From: Microtetraspora glauca
GTDB taxonomy: Bacteria; Actinomycetota; Actinomycetes; Streptosporangiales; Streptosporangiaceae
Assembly: GCA_001570385.1 (NCBI GenBank)
Contig: BBYL01000006.1
Location: 496,001 to 560,000, forward strand
DNA: 64,000 nucleotides
Direction of reading: 5' to 3'
Below the pieces are notes generated by a model. It saw only the letters and a list, made by a program, of their open reading frames with translations. It did no database searches and was not told the DNA's origin. The position numbers were made by a program, and so were the translations under genes. Each line of letters starts with the position of its first letter. Position 1 is the first letter of the stretch. Shown piece after piece: positions 26,061-34,735 of this stretch.

Positions 26061-27250
26061 GCACCAAGGGCATCAAGGACCGGGTCGCGATCGTCGCGAT
26101 GGGCTGCACCCGCTTCGGCGAACACTGGTCGGCCTCCGCCGACGATCTGCTGATCGACGCGGTGGGGGAGTGCCTCGCCGCCGTGCCGGGCACGGATCTG
26201 GCGGACGTGGAGGCGTTCTGGCTCGGCACGCTCGGCTCGGGACAGTCCGGCCTCACCCTCAGCCGCCCGCTCGCCCTGGACTACCGCCCGGTCACCCGGG
26301 TGGAGAACTACTGCGCCACCGGGTCCGAGGCGTTCCGCAACGCTTGCTACGCGGTGGCGTCCGGAGCGTACGACCGGGTCATGGCGGTCGGGGTGGAGAA
26401 GCTCAAGGACTCCGGCTTCTCCGGGCTGACCCGGATGGACCCGCCCGGCGACGGCACGGCTCCGGAGAACACGCTCACCGCTCCGGCGGCGTTCTCGCTG
26501 CTCGACCCGGCGTACTGCGCGAGGTACGGCGTGGACCCCGCGGACATGCGGGACGCCATGACGCACGTGGCCTGGAAGAATCACGCGAACGGCGCGCTCA
26601 ATCCCAAGGCGCAGTTCCGTTCGGCGGTGTCCAAGGAGAAGATCGCCGCGGCGCCGCTGGTGGCCGGGCGGCTCGGGGTGTTCGACTGCTCGGGCGTTTC
26701 CGACGGCGCCGCGTGCGCGCTGATCGTCCGGGCCGAGGACGCCCACCTGTACACCGACCGGCCCGTGCTGGTGAAGGCGCTGTCGCTGACGGCCGGGCCT
26801 GGGCGCGCCGCCATGGACGCGGACTTCGACTACACGACCTTCCCGGAGGTGGTGCGCAGCGCTCGCGACGCCTACCGGCAGGCCGGGATCACCGATCCGC
26901 GCACCGAGATCTCGCTGGCCGAGGTGCACGACTGCTTCACGCCCACCGAACTGGTGCTGATGGAGGACCTCGGCTTCGCCGAGCGGGGGGAGGCGTGGCG
27001 GGACATCCTGGACGGCGCCTTCGAGCTAGGCGGGCGGCTGCCCGTCAACCCGGACGGCGGCCTGAAGTCCTTCGGCCACCCGGTCGGCGCGAGCGGGCTG
27101 CGGATGCTCTATGAGTGCTGGCTGCAGTTCCGCGGCGAGGCCGGGCAGCGGCAGCTGAGCGACCCCAGGCTCGCGCTCACCCACAATCTGGGCGGCCGCC
27201 CGGGCGCCTGCGTCTCCTTCGTCTCCCTGGTCGGCGCAGAGCCGGGCTGA
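26057..27250 (+). CDS. SCP-x/lipid-transfer-protein-type thiolase
   Basis: Thiolase-superfamily protein of 397 residues of the non-canonical SCP2/Ltp branch. Seen: the nucleophile Cys86 in NYCATGSEAF, VGVEKLKDSG, EVHDCFTPTE in place of the usual NEAF, and GGLKSFGHPVGASGLRM with the catalytic His. The ending THNLGGRPGACVSFVSL is also typical. It overlaps the HMGCS/DUF35 fusion by ATGA, so the pair probably forms a complex. It could act as a thiolase or as a retro-aldolase like Ltp2 with ChsH2 in sterol side-chain loss (inferred). Confidence 0.85.
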   Translation: MSTKGIKDRVAIVAMGCTRFGEHWSASADDLLIDAVGECLAAVPGTDLADVEAFWLGTLGSGQSGLTLSRPLALDYRPVTRVENYCATGSEAFRNACYAVASGAYDRVMAVGVEKLKDSGFSGLTRMDPPGDGTAPENTLTAPAAFSLLDPAYCARYGVDPADMRDAMTHVAWKNHANGALNPKAQFRSAVSKEKIAAAPLVAGRLGVFDCSGVSDGAACALIVRAEDAHLYTDRPVLVKALSLTAGPGRAAMDADFDYTTFPEVVRSARDAYRQAGITDPRTEISLAEVHDCFTPTELVLMEDLGFAERGEAWRDILDGAFELGGRLPVNPDGGLKSFGHPVGASGLRMLYECWLQFRGEAGQRQLSDPRLALTHNLGGRPGACVSFVSLVGAEPG

Positions 27251-27359
27251 CACCGGCCGGGACCGGCTCCGTGTCCATGGCTGGGGCCGGGGCCGGCCAC
27301 CGGACGCTCCGCCTGACCGCGCCGGGTACGAGAGCTCGACCTGGCGGTAGTATTTATTT

Positions 27360-27375
27360 TAGTTTAAATTAACTA
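27360..27375. promoter_or_regulatory. AT-rich imperfect palindrome before a crotonase gene
   Basis: TAGTTTAAATTAACTA, within a longer AT-rich stretch (27350-27379), has TAGTT/AACTA arms and lies 13 bases before the ATG of the crotonase gene. It probably contains a promoter and operator for the second half of the catabolic genes, although it lacks the TAATCT half-site. Confidence 0.45.
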
Positions 27376-27388
27376 TTTGGAGGTTCGT

Positions 27389-28240
27389 ATGGCATCGAAC
27401 GCCGAGTCGCCCGCCGCGGGCCCGCCGCCGGGCACCGGACCTGGGTCGGGGGATCTTCCCGCGGTCGGCTTCGAGTTCGCCGACGGTATCGCCCATGTCA
27501 GGCTCGACCGACCGGACACCCGCAACGCGCTCGACACCGCCATGGCCGTCGGCCTGCGCGACGCCGCGCGGCGCTGCGCGGAGACGAGCGGGCTGAGGGC
27601 TGTGCTGATCAGCGGCGCCGGTCCGGCCTTCTCGGTAGGAGGCGACATCGGCGTGTTCGCCGAGGCGACCGACCACGAGCGAGCCGCCCTGCTGCGCGGC
27701 ATGGCGGCCCTCTACCACGAGGCGCTCCGGCGATTCCTCGATCTGGACGCGCCCATCGTCTGCGCCGTCCACGGCGCGGTCGCCGGAGGCGGGCTGGGCC
27801 TGCTCTACTGCGCCGACCTCGTGCTCGCCGCCGAGGGCACCAGGTTCGCCCTCGGCTATGGGGCGCTCGGGCTCTCCAGCGACGGAGGGAGCTCCTGGTT
27901 CCTGCCACGGATGGTCGGGCCCAAGCGAGCCGCGGAACTCTACTTCGAGCAGCGCATGCTGACCGCCCACGAGGCCGCCGAGTGGGGCCTCGTCTCCCGC
28001 GTCGTCCCGGCCGAGGCGATCAGGGAGGAGTCGCTCGCGGTCGCCCGGCGGCTGGCCGCCGGGCCCACCCGGGCCTACGCGGAGATGCGTCACCTGCTCA
28101 ACGACTCCGGTGACCGGAGCCTGACCGACCACCTGGCCGCGGAGGAGCGTGCCATGTTCCGCACCGCCGCAACGGCCGACGCGGCCGAGGGCATCGCCGC
28201 GTTCGCCGGCCGGCGCGAGCCCCACTACCAGGGACGGTGA
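27389..28240 (+). CDS. Crotonase-family protein, PaaG-like
   Basis: Crotonase-fold protein of 283 residues with a 30-residue Pro/Gly-rich N-terminal extension. Seen: HVRLDRPDTRNALDTAMAVG, the oxyanion loop SGAGPAFSVGGDIGVF, VHGAVAGGGLGLLYCADLVL and LGLSSDGGSSWFLPRMVGPK. The last block, with Asp instead of the second hydratase Glu, is characteristic of PaaG-type isomerases. The ATG has TTGGAGG at an ideal distance; an in-frame TTG 12 bases upstream overlaps that site and is rejected. Confidence 0.88.
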   Translation: MASNAESPAAGPPPGTGPGSGDLPAVGFEFADGIAHVRLDRPDTRNALDTAMAVGLRDAARRCAETSGLRAVLISGAGPAFSVGGDIGVFAEATDHERAALLRGMAALYHEALRRFLDLDAPIVCAVHGAVAGGGLGLLYCADLVLAAEGTRFALGYGALGLSSDGGSSWFLPRMVGPKRAAELYFEQRMLTAHEAAEWGLVSRVVPAEAIREESLAVARRLAAGPTRAYAEMRHLLNDSGDRSLTDHLAAEERAMFRTAATADAAEGIAAFAGRREPHYQGR

Positions 28241-28244
28241 CGAC

Positions 28245-29405
28245 GTGACGGGACTGATCCTCGACAGCGAGGAGCACGCGCTGCTCCGGCAGAGCGTCGG
28301 CAAGATCGCCGAGCGGTACGGCCACGCCTACTTCGCCGAGCGGGCGCGCGCCGGCGGCCGGGTCGACGAGCTCTGGGCCGACCTGGGCGCGGGCGGATTC
28401 CTGGGCGTGCACCTGCCGGAGGAGTACGGCGGCGGCGGGGGCGGCCTCTCGGAGTACGGCGTGGTCCTCGAGGAGTTGGCGGCCCACGGCATGCCGTTGC
28501 TGATGGGCGTCATCTCACCCGCCATCACCGGCTCGATCGTCTGGCGGCACGGATCCGACGAGATGCGACGCGAGTGGCTGCCCGGCATGGCCGCCGGCAC
28601 CAGGAAGATGGCGTTCGCGCTCACGGAGCCGGACGCCGGCTCCAACAGCCATCAGGTCACCACCACCGCGCACCGTGACGGAGACGGCTGGCGGCTTACC
28701 GGTACCAAGTACTACATCTCCGGCGCCGACGAGTCCGACGCGCTCCTGGTGGTGGCGCGCGACGGCGATCCGGGCCCGTCCGGGCGTACGCCGCTCTCGC
28801 TGTTCGTGGTTCCCACCGACGCGCCCGGCCTGCGCACGCAGCAGATCGCGACCGAGCTCGTCGTCCCGGAGAAGCAGTTCACCGTCTTCTTCGACGACGT
28901 GCGGATCGGTCCCGAAGCCCTGATCGGCGAGGCCGGGCGAGGTCTGCGCCAGGTGTTCGCCGGCCTCAACCCCGAGCGCATCCTGGCCGCCTCGCTCAGC
29001 AACGGCATCAGCAGGTACGCGCTGGACAAGGCCGCCCGCTACGCCCGCGAGAGGCAGGTGTGGTCCGCCCCGATCGGCTCCCACCAGGGAGTGTCGCACC
29101 CCCTCGCGGAGGCGTACATCGGCGTGGAGCTGGCCAGGCTGGCCACCGCCCGTGCCGCCGAGCTGTACGACTCCGGGCAGGACGCGGCGGAGGCGGCCAA
29201 CATCGCCAAGTTCGCCGCCGCCGACGCGTCGCTGAAGGCGCTCGACCAGTCCATCCAGACGCACGGCGGCAACGGGCTCTCCCGCGAGTACGGCCTGGCC
29301 GACCTGTGGTTCGTGGCCCGGCTGCTGCGCACGGCCCCGGTCAGCAGGGAGATGGTGCTCAACTTCGTCGCCCAGCACAGCCTGCGGCTGCCCGCCTCCT
29401 ACTGA
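28245..29405 (+). CDS. Acyl-CoA dehydrogenase
   Basis: FAD-dependent acyl-CoA dehydrogenase of 386 residues. Seen: VHLPEEYGGGGGGLSEYGVV, the substrate/FAD motif FALTEPDAGSNSHQV, TGTKYYISGADESD, and the C-terminal THGGNGLSREYGLAD. The terminal EGT-EIQ motif is absent; the end reads RTAPVSREMVLNFVAQ, as in a subgroup of actinobacterial FadE proteins. GTG start 4 bases after the crotonase stop. Works with the crotonase before it and the SDR after it in beta-oxidation. Confidence 0.9.
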   Translation: MTGLILDSEEHALLRQSVGKIAERYGHAYFAERARAGGRVDELWADLGAGGFLGVHLPEEYGGGGGGLSEYGVVLEELAAHGMPLLMGVISPAITGSIVWRHGSDEMRREWLPGMAAGTRKMAFALTEPDAGSNSHQVTTTAHRDGDGWRLTGTKYYISGADESDALLVVARDGDPGPSGRTPLSLFVVPTDAPGLRTQQIATELVVPEKQFTVFFDDVRIGPEALIGEAGRGLRQVFAGLNPERILAASLSNGISRYALDKAARYARERQVWSAPIGSHQGVSHPLAEAYIGVELARLATARAAELYDSGQDAAEAANIAKFAAADASLKALDQSIQTHGGNGLSREYGLADLWFVARLLRTAPVSREMVLNFVAQHSLRLPASY

Positions 29406-29461
29406 CCGCCTCCTACCGACCCCGAAAGTCGCTTCCGACAGAGAACGAAAGAGGTGCGCCC

Positions 29462-30325
29462 ATGGCAGGTGTACAGGACCGTGTGATCGCCGTGACCGGA
29501 GCCGGAGGAGGGCTCGGCCGCGAGTACGCGCTGCTGCTGGCCCGCTCCGGCGCCAAGGTCGTCGTCAACGATCTGGGCGGTGCGCGGGACGGATCCGGCT
29601 CAGGCACGACCATGGCCGACGCGGTGGTCACGGAGATCACCGAAGCCGGCGGGCAGGCCGTGGCCAACTACGACAGCGTGGCCTCGGAGGAGGGCGGCGC
29701 GTCCGTCGTCCGCGCGGCGTTCGACGCCTTCGGCCGCATCGACGGCGTGGTGAGCAACGCCGGCATGCTCCGTGACGTCGCCTTCCACAAGATGACCGCC
29801 GAGCAGTGGGACGCGGTGCTCCAGGTCCACCTGCACGGCACGTACCATGTCGTCCGCGCGGCCTGGCCGCACTTCCGCGAGCAGGGGCACGGCCGGGTGG
29901 TGGTCGCCACCTCCAACACCGGCCTGTACGGCAACTTCGGCCAGGCCAACTACGGCGCGGCCAAGCTTGGCATGGTCGGCCTGATCAACACCCTCGCCAT
30001 CGAGGGCCGCAAGTACAACATCCTGGCCAACGCGGTCGCGCCACAGGCGGCGACCCGGATGACCGAGGACGTCGCCCCGGCCGAGCTGCTGGCGAAGCTG
30101 CCCGCCGCGCACGTCGCGCCGGTCGTCGGCCACCTGCTCACCGACGAGTGCGCCGACAGCGGAACCGTCGTTGTCGTCGGCGGCGGCCTCTGCACCCGCG
30201 TGCAGCTCTTCGAGTCCACGGGCGTCACCTTCGCCGAGGTGCCGACCATCGAACAGGTCGGCGAGCGCTGGGCGGAGATCGTCGATATGAACGGTGCGGT
30301 CCCGGCCATCAACCGGGTGGGCTGA
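29462..30325 (+). CDS. SDR of the 17-beta-HSD4/MFE-2 type
   Basis: Short-chain dehydrogenase of 287 residues resembling the (3R)-hydroxyacyl-CoA dehydrogenase part of multifunctional enzyme 2. Seen: VTGAGGGLGREYALLLA (dinucleotide), VVNDLGGARDGSGSG, the characteristic VSNAGMLRDVAFHKMT, NTGLYGNFGQANYGAAKLG (Tyr and Lys) and LANAVAPQAATRMTED. ATG chosen; AAAGAGG lies upstream. It probably oxidises the 3-hydroxyacyl-CoA formed by a preceding hydratase. Confidence 0.9.
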   Translation: MAGVQDRVIAVTGAGGGLGREYALLLARSGAKVVVNDLGGARDGSGSGTTMADAVVTEITEAGGQAVANYDSVASEEGGASVVRAAFDAFGRIDGVVSNAGMLRDVAFHKMTAEQWDAVLQVHLHGTYHVVRAAWPHFREQGHGRVVVATSNTGLYGNFGQANYGAAKLGMVGLINTLAIEGRKYNILANAVAPQAATRMTEDVAPAELLAKLPAAHVAPVVGHLLTDECADSGTVVVVGGGLCTRVQLFESTGVTFAEVPTIEQVGERWAEIVDMNGAVPAINRVG

Positions 30326-30329
30326 GCGG

Positions 30330-31646
30330 ATGGAGACGACAGTGCAGGACTTCGACGCCCTCGTGATCGGCGCGGGCGCGGGCGGCCTGTGCGCCGCCGC
30401 CCGGCTCTCCCACCTCGGGTACCGCACCCTGGTGGTCGAGCGGCTCGACCGGGTCGGCGGGCGGGCGTCCACGTACGACATCGACGGCTTCAAGGTCAAC
30501 AACGGGGCGATCGTGCTGGAGCTCGGCGGCGTCACCGAGGAGACCTTCGCGACCGTCGGCGCGCCGTACGACGTCCGCATGCCCAAGCCCCCGATTCTCT
30601 ACCGGATCGGCGGCAAGGACATCGACGTGACCGGCGGTGGCTGGGGGTTCCTCCTCGGCAAGCTCACCCGGCAGGGCGCCAAGCTGGTCAAGGGGCTGGG
30701 CGCGGCCAGGGAGGACAGCGGACTGCCCGAGGCCGAGCTCACCACCGAGCAGTGGGTGTCGAAGTACACCACGAACGAGAACGTGCACGGGATGTTCCGC
30801 AACATGTGCGGCTCCATCTTCGCGGTCGGCTCCGAGGAACTGCCTGCCCGGGTCTTCCTCACCTATTTCACCCGCAAGAGCGCCTTCAAGAAGTTCGGCT
30901 TCCACCCGGAGGGCACCATCGGCGTCTGGCGGGCGCTGGCCGACGTGGTGACCCGGAACGGGGGCGAGGTCTGGCTGAACAGCGAGGCTCGCTCGCTGAC
31001 TCTCACTGACGGCGTGGTCACCGGTGCCGTGATCTCCCGTGACGGCGAGACCGTCGAGGTCGGCTGCCGGGTCGCGGTCAGCGACGCCGGACCGGCCGCC
31101 ACCGTGGAGCTGGTCGGCGCGGACAACCTGCCCGCCGACTACCGCGACGAGGTGCGGCGGCGGGACCGTCCCTGCTCGATGATCACGGTGAACATCGCCA
31201 GCAGGGAACGGCTCATCGAGGCCCAGGGCATGCTGAGCTTCGGCAAGACCCGGCGCCTGTGTTACATCGCCAACTTCACCGACCTGTGCCCGGAGATGGC
31301 CCCGGAGGGATGGCACCTGTACGCCGCCGCCGGAGTGCCCAAGCCGTCGGTCGGCGACTTCGACGAGCAGGCCGAAACCGAGCTGATCATGGAGGACCTG
31401 CGCGAGCAGGTGCCCGGATTCGGCCGGGCCCGCGTGCTCTCCGTCGCGGTGACGCGCGACGGCTGGCCCCCGCAGCGCGCCGTCGCGGGATTCGACCTCG
31501 CCCCCGCGACGCCGATCCCGAACCTGTGGAACGTCGGAGACGGGGTCAAGGAGTACGCCAACGGCGGCACCACCGCCTGCGCGGAGACGGCCAAGATCGT
31601 CGTCGAGCTGATCGCCGAGCGTCACCCCGTCGGAGCCGGCCGCTGA
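30330..31646 (+). CDS. Phytoene-desaturase-like FAD oxidoreductase
   Basis: NAD(P)/FAD-dependent oxidoreductase of 438 residues of the carotenoid-desaturase/amine-oxidase superfamily. Seen: the N-terminal FAD fingerprint VIGAGAGGLCAAARLSHLGY and RVGGRASTYDIDGFKV. Near the C-terminus NLWNVGDGVKEYANGGTTAC contacts FAD. No carotenoid genes are near; the setting in a ferredoxin/Rieske/acyl-CoA operon suggests desaturation of a cyclic intermediate instead (inferred). The start at the ATG 4 bases after the SDR stop is preferred over an upstream in-frame ATG inside that gene. Confidence 0.82.
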   Translation: METTVQDFDALVIGAGAGGLCAAARLSHLGYRTLVVERLDRVGGRASTYDIDGFKVNNGAIVLELGGVTEETFATVGAPYDVRMPKPPILYRIGGKDIDVTGGGWGFLLGKLTRQGAKLVKGLGAAREDSGLPEAELTTEQWVSKYTTNENVHGMFRNMCGSIFAVGSEELPARVFLTYFTRKSAFKKFGFHPEGTIGVWRALADVVTRNGGEVWLNSEARSLTLTDGVVTGAVISRDGETVEVGCRVAVSDAGPAATVELVGADNLPADYRDEVRRRDRPCSMITVNIASRERLIEAQGMLSFGKTRRLCYIANFTDLCPEMAPEGWHLYAAAGVPKPSVGDFDEQAETELIMEDLREQVPGFGRARVLSVAVTRDGWPPQRAVAGFDLAPATPIPNLWNVGDGVKEYANGGTTACAETAKIVVELIAERHPVGAGR

Positions 31647-31675
31647 GCCGGCGCCTCACGCGAAGGAAAGGAACC

Positions 31676-31867
31676 ATGAAGATCATCGTTGACTGGAACA
31701 GGTGCACCGGTCTCGGCATCTGCGAGTCACTGGCACCCGGCGTCTTCGAGGTCGACGATGCCGGCGACCTGGTCCTGCTGTCCGAGACGGTCTCCGACGG
31801 CGACCTCGAAGGCGTCCGGCAGGCGGTCGAGGGCTGCCCGACCGAGGCGCTGCGGCTGGAACCATGA
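31676..31867 (+). CDS. 3Fe-4S ferredoxin
   Basis: Small ferredoxin of 63 residues of the type that serves P450s and other oxygenases. Cluster ligands are Cys10, Cys16 and Cys54; the position of a fourth ligand in 4Fe-4S relatives is Leu13, so a [3Fe-4S] cluster is expected. Typical context GICESLAPGVFEVDDAG and VEGCPTEALRLEP. AAAGGAA precedes the ATG. It overlaps the reductase gene by ATGA, and together they are the best candidates to feed the Rieske oxygenase at 20167-21908. Confidence 0.92.
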   Translation: MKIIVDWNRCTGLGICESLAPGVFEVDDAGDLVLLSETVSDGDLEGVRQAVEGCPTEALRLEP

Positions 31868-33081
31868 GCGGGCGGCGATTCGTCGTCGTCGGAGCGTCCC
31901 TCGCGGGCCTGCGCGCGGTCGAGGCGGCACGCAAGAGCGGCTTCGACGGGCCGATCACCCTGATCGGCGCCGAACCCCACCTGCCCTACGACCGGCCGCC
32001 GCTGTCCAAGGCGTTCCTGGACGGCGCCGACCTGCCCGCCTTCCGCGGCGAGGAGGTGCTCCGTGACGAGCTGGGCGCCGAACTCGTGCTCGGCACCGCC
32101 GCGACCGCGCTGGACACCACGGCCGGGACCGTACATGCCGGGGAGCGGGAATTCGGCTACGACGCCCTGGTGATCGCGACCGGGGCGAGGGCCCGCACCC
32201 TGCAGGGAACCGACGGACTGCGCGGAGTGCACACCCTGCGCACCCGTGACGACGCTCAGGCCGTACGGCGGGCGTTGGACGCAGGCGCGCGCACGGTCGT
32301 GGTCGGAGCCGGTTTCATCGGCTCCGAGGTCGCGTCCGCCGCCCGCAAACGCGGTCGTGACGTGACGATCGTCGAGGCGCTGCCCACCCCGCTGGTACGT
32401 GCCGTGGGCCAGACCATGGGCGCGGCGTGCGCGGCCCTGCACACCCGGGCCGGCACGGACCTGCGCTGCGGCGTCGGCGTGGAGGCCGTGGAGGGTGCGG
32501 GGACGGTCGAGCGGGTCAGGCTCACCGACGGGACCGTGCTCGCGGCCGACCTCGTGGTGGCGGGCATCGGGGCGGTGCCCGCCACCGGCTGGCTGGCCGG
32601 TTCCGGGCTGACCCTCGACGACGGCGTCGTCTGCGACGAGACCCTGTTCACCGGAGCCCCCGGGGTGTACGCCGCCGGGGACGTCGCCCGCTGGCACAAC
32701 CCGATGTTCGGCCGTCACATGAGGCTGGAGCACTGGACCAGCGCGGCCGAGCAGGGAGCGGTGGCGGCGCGCAACGCCCTGGACCCGGCGGTGGCCAAGC
32801 CGTACTCCACCGTGCCGTACTTCTGGTCGGACTGGTACGGCTCCCGCATCCAGTTCGTCGGCGTTCCCGCGACCGACGAGGTCCGCGTGGTCGACGGCGG
32901 CCCCGGCGGTGACCACTTCGTCGCCCTCTACCGCGAAGGCGACCGCCTGGCCGGAGCGCTCACGCTGAACGGCCAGACCCAGATCATGAAATACCGCGGG
33001 CTCATCGCGCGCGGCGCCGCCTGGACGCAGGGCCTGGAATTCGCCGGCCGTCGCAGGTCCGCGGCCATGGAGCGCGTCTGA
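31864..33081 (+). CDS. NAD(P)H-dependent ferredoxin reductase
   Basis: FAD-dependent pyridine-nucleotide oxidoreductase of 405 residues, of the rubredoxin/putidaredoxin-reductase kind. Seen: FAD motif VVVGASLAGLRAVEAA, YDRPPLSKAFL, NAD(P)H motif VVVGAGFIGSEVASAARKRG, VYAAGDVARWHNP (second FAD contact) and the C-terminal YFWSDWYGSRIQFVG. The ATG overlaps the ferredoxin stop. It passes electrons from NAD(P)H to the preceding ferredoxin. Confidence 0.92.
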   Translation: MSGRRFVVVGASLAGLRAVEAARKSGFDGPITLIGAEPHLPYDRPPLSKAFLDGADLPAFRGEEVLRDELGAELVLGTAATALDTTAGTVHAGEREFGYDALVIATGARARTLQGTDGLRGVHTLRTRDDAQAVRRALDAGARTVVVGAGFIGSEVASAARKRGRDVTIVEALPTPLVRAVGQTMGAACAALHTRAGTDLRCGVGVEAVEGAGTVERVRLTDGTVLAADLVVAGIGAVPATGWLAGSGLTLDDGVVCDETLFTGAPGVYAAGDVARWHNPMFGRHMRLEHWTSAAEQGAVAARNALDPAVAKPYSTVPYFWSDWYGSRIQFVGVPATDEVRVVDGGPGGDHFVALYREGDRLAGALTLNGQTQIMKYRGLIARGAAWTQGLEFAGRRRSAAMERV

Positions 33082-33162
33082 GTCTCGTCCGGGCGCGGAT
33101 TCCGCCGGATCGTCGGCAGGCACGGCGAAGGGAGCCGGTGCCGACAAGACCACGAGAATGCG

Positions 33163-33987
33163 ATGGGAGTGTTGCCGACCATGACCGCCAACAGAGCCGG
33201 ACAGGGAGAGCCCGCCGCCATCAAGGATCCAATGGTTGTCGAGGATCCGGCCGCGGCCGGGCAGCCGGTGGCCGTCGCGGATCCCGCCGCGGTCGAGTCG
33301 TTCGCCGGGCACCTCGTCCGGCTCGACGACGCCCTGGAGCGGATCCTGTCGCGGCGGCACAGCTGCCGCGCCTTCCGCTCGGAACGGGTGCCGCCAGACC
33401 TGATCGAGCGGATGTTCGCTCTCGCCCAGCGCGCCCCGTCCTGGTGCAACTCCCAGGCCTGGCAGGTGATCCTCACCAGCGGCGAGGCGACCGAACGGTT
33501 CCGGGCGGAGCTGTACGCCGCCGGGACCCGGCCGGCGTGTTCGGACATCCCCGAACCCGCCGCGTACCACGGCGTCTACCAGACGCGGCGGCGGGAGGCG
33601 GGCTACGCCCTCTACGGCAGCCTGGGCATCGACAGGAAGGATCTCGAGGCGCGGAACCTCCAGCTCCTGGAGAATTTCCGGTTCTTCGGCGCTCCGCACG
33701 TCGCGGTGATCACATCAGACCGGTCGCTCGGTCCGTACGGCTACATCGACTGCGGGGCGTACGTGTCCACGCTCCTGCAGGCCGCGGAGAGTCTGGGCAT
33801 CGCGGCGATCCCGCAGGCGGCCATCGCGATGCGCTCCGACACCGTGCGCGCGCACTTCGCGATCCCCGACGACCGCGTGATCGTCTGCGGAGTGTCCTTC
33901 GGCTTCTCCGACACGGAACACCCGGCCAACTCTTTCCGCACATCCCGGGAGGAACCCGCGAACGTCGTCGAGTGGCACGACCGATGA
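33163..33987 (+). CDS. Nitroreductase-family flavoprotein
   Basis: FMN-dependent nitroreductase-fold protein, up to 274 residues. The first 50 residues are Ala/Pro-rich and poorly conserved. The core follows with SRRHSCRAFRSERVPPDLIE, LAQRAPSWCNSQAW (FMN binding), then AGYALYGSLGI and the C-terminal VIVCGVSFGF. An ATG 18 bases downstream (after GGGAGTGTTGCCGACC) is an equally good start. The substrate is unknown; the context suggests reduction of an enone or aromatic intermediate. It ends just before the convergent TetR gene. Confidence 0.82.
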   Translation: MGVLPTMTANRAGQGEPAAIKDPMVVEDPAAAGQPVAVADPAAVESFAGHLVRLDDALERILSRRHSCRAFRSERVPPDLIERMFALAQRAPSWCNSQAWQVILTSGEATERFRAELYAAGTRPACSDIPEPAAYHGVYQTRRREAGYALYGSLGIDRKDLEARNLQLLENFRFFGAPHVAVITSDRSLGPYGYIDCGAYVSTLLQAAESLGIAAIPQAAIAMRSDTVRAHFAIPDDRVIVCGVSFGFSDTEHPANSFRTSREEPANVVEWHDR

Positions 33988-34006
33988 GTCCATGCGGGGC
34001 CCTGGG

Positions 34007-34699
34007 TCACGGGGTGCGGCGGGTGCGCTTTCGTGGCGGGCGTGATCCGGTCTGCTCGTCGGGTTCGATCAGTTGTGATCTGGCGCTGAGGCCGTGTCGG
34101 ACGAGGGACTGGGCATTGCGGACAACGGCGTCGAAGGTGTCGCGCTTGGGGTTCCACCATTCGGCGGCCCAGTTGATGGCGCCGAGGACGAGGAGGTGGG
34201 CGACCCGTGGGTCGAGGCCGGGGCGGAGGTCGCCGGCGTTGTCGAGGTCGCGGAAGAGGGTGCGCCAGAGTTTGCCGTATTCGCCTTCTTCGGCGAGTTG
34301 GCGGGTGCGGAGGTGTTCGGGGATCTGGCCGGAGTTGCGGATGACGGCGGTGGCGAAGTCGGAGAGTTCCAGTTCGATGTGGAGGTGGGCTTCGATGGCG
34401 GCGCAGATCCGGTCCATGGGATCGGTGTCGGCGGGGAGTGCGTCGAGGGTCTCGCTGACGTGTTCGCGTACGCGGCGAGCGCCGGTCCACATGACTTCTT
34501 CGATCAGGTCTTCGCGGGATCCGAAGTAGTAGTAGATCGCGGGTGCTTGGAGTTGTGCTTGGTCGGCGATGTCGCCGAGGCGTGTCCCGGCGTAGCCCTT
34601 GCGGCTGAGGACATGTGCCGCGGCGTCGAGGATGCGCTCGCGGGTACGGGCTGACTTGGAGCTTTCTTCCGAAGTGGGGCCGCCGGCTTTCCTGGACAC
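34007..34699 (-). CDS. TetR/AcrR-family regulator, copy 2
   Basis: TetR repressor of 230 residues, almost a duplicate of the regulator at 6168-6953: the HTH (ILDAAAHVLSRKGYAG, GDIADQAQLQAPAIYYYF) is identical and the ligand domain differs by scattered conservative changes such as AINWAAEWWNPKRDTF versus ALNWAAEWWNPRRGSF. GTG start. It is divergent from the MaoC hydratase unit, with a degenerate AT-rich operator (34736-34754) between them. The paralogue pair may recognise the same palindromes but respond to different acyl-CoAs (inferred). Confidence 0.9.
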   Translation of the reverse strand: MSRKAGGPTSEESSKSARTRERILDAAAHVLSRKGYAGTRLGDIADQAQLQAPAIYYYFGSREDLIEEVMWTGARRVREHVSETLDALPADTDPMDRICAAIEAHLHIELELSDFATAVIRNSGQIPEHLRTRQLAEEGEYGKLWRTLFRDLDNAGDLRPGLDPRVAHLLVLGAINWAAEWWNPKRDTFDAVVRNAQSLVRHGLSARSQLIEPDEQTGSRPPRKRTRRTP

Positions 34700-34735
34700 G
34701 GAGCGATCATACGCGGCTCCCGCCCTCGAGGCGAT

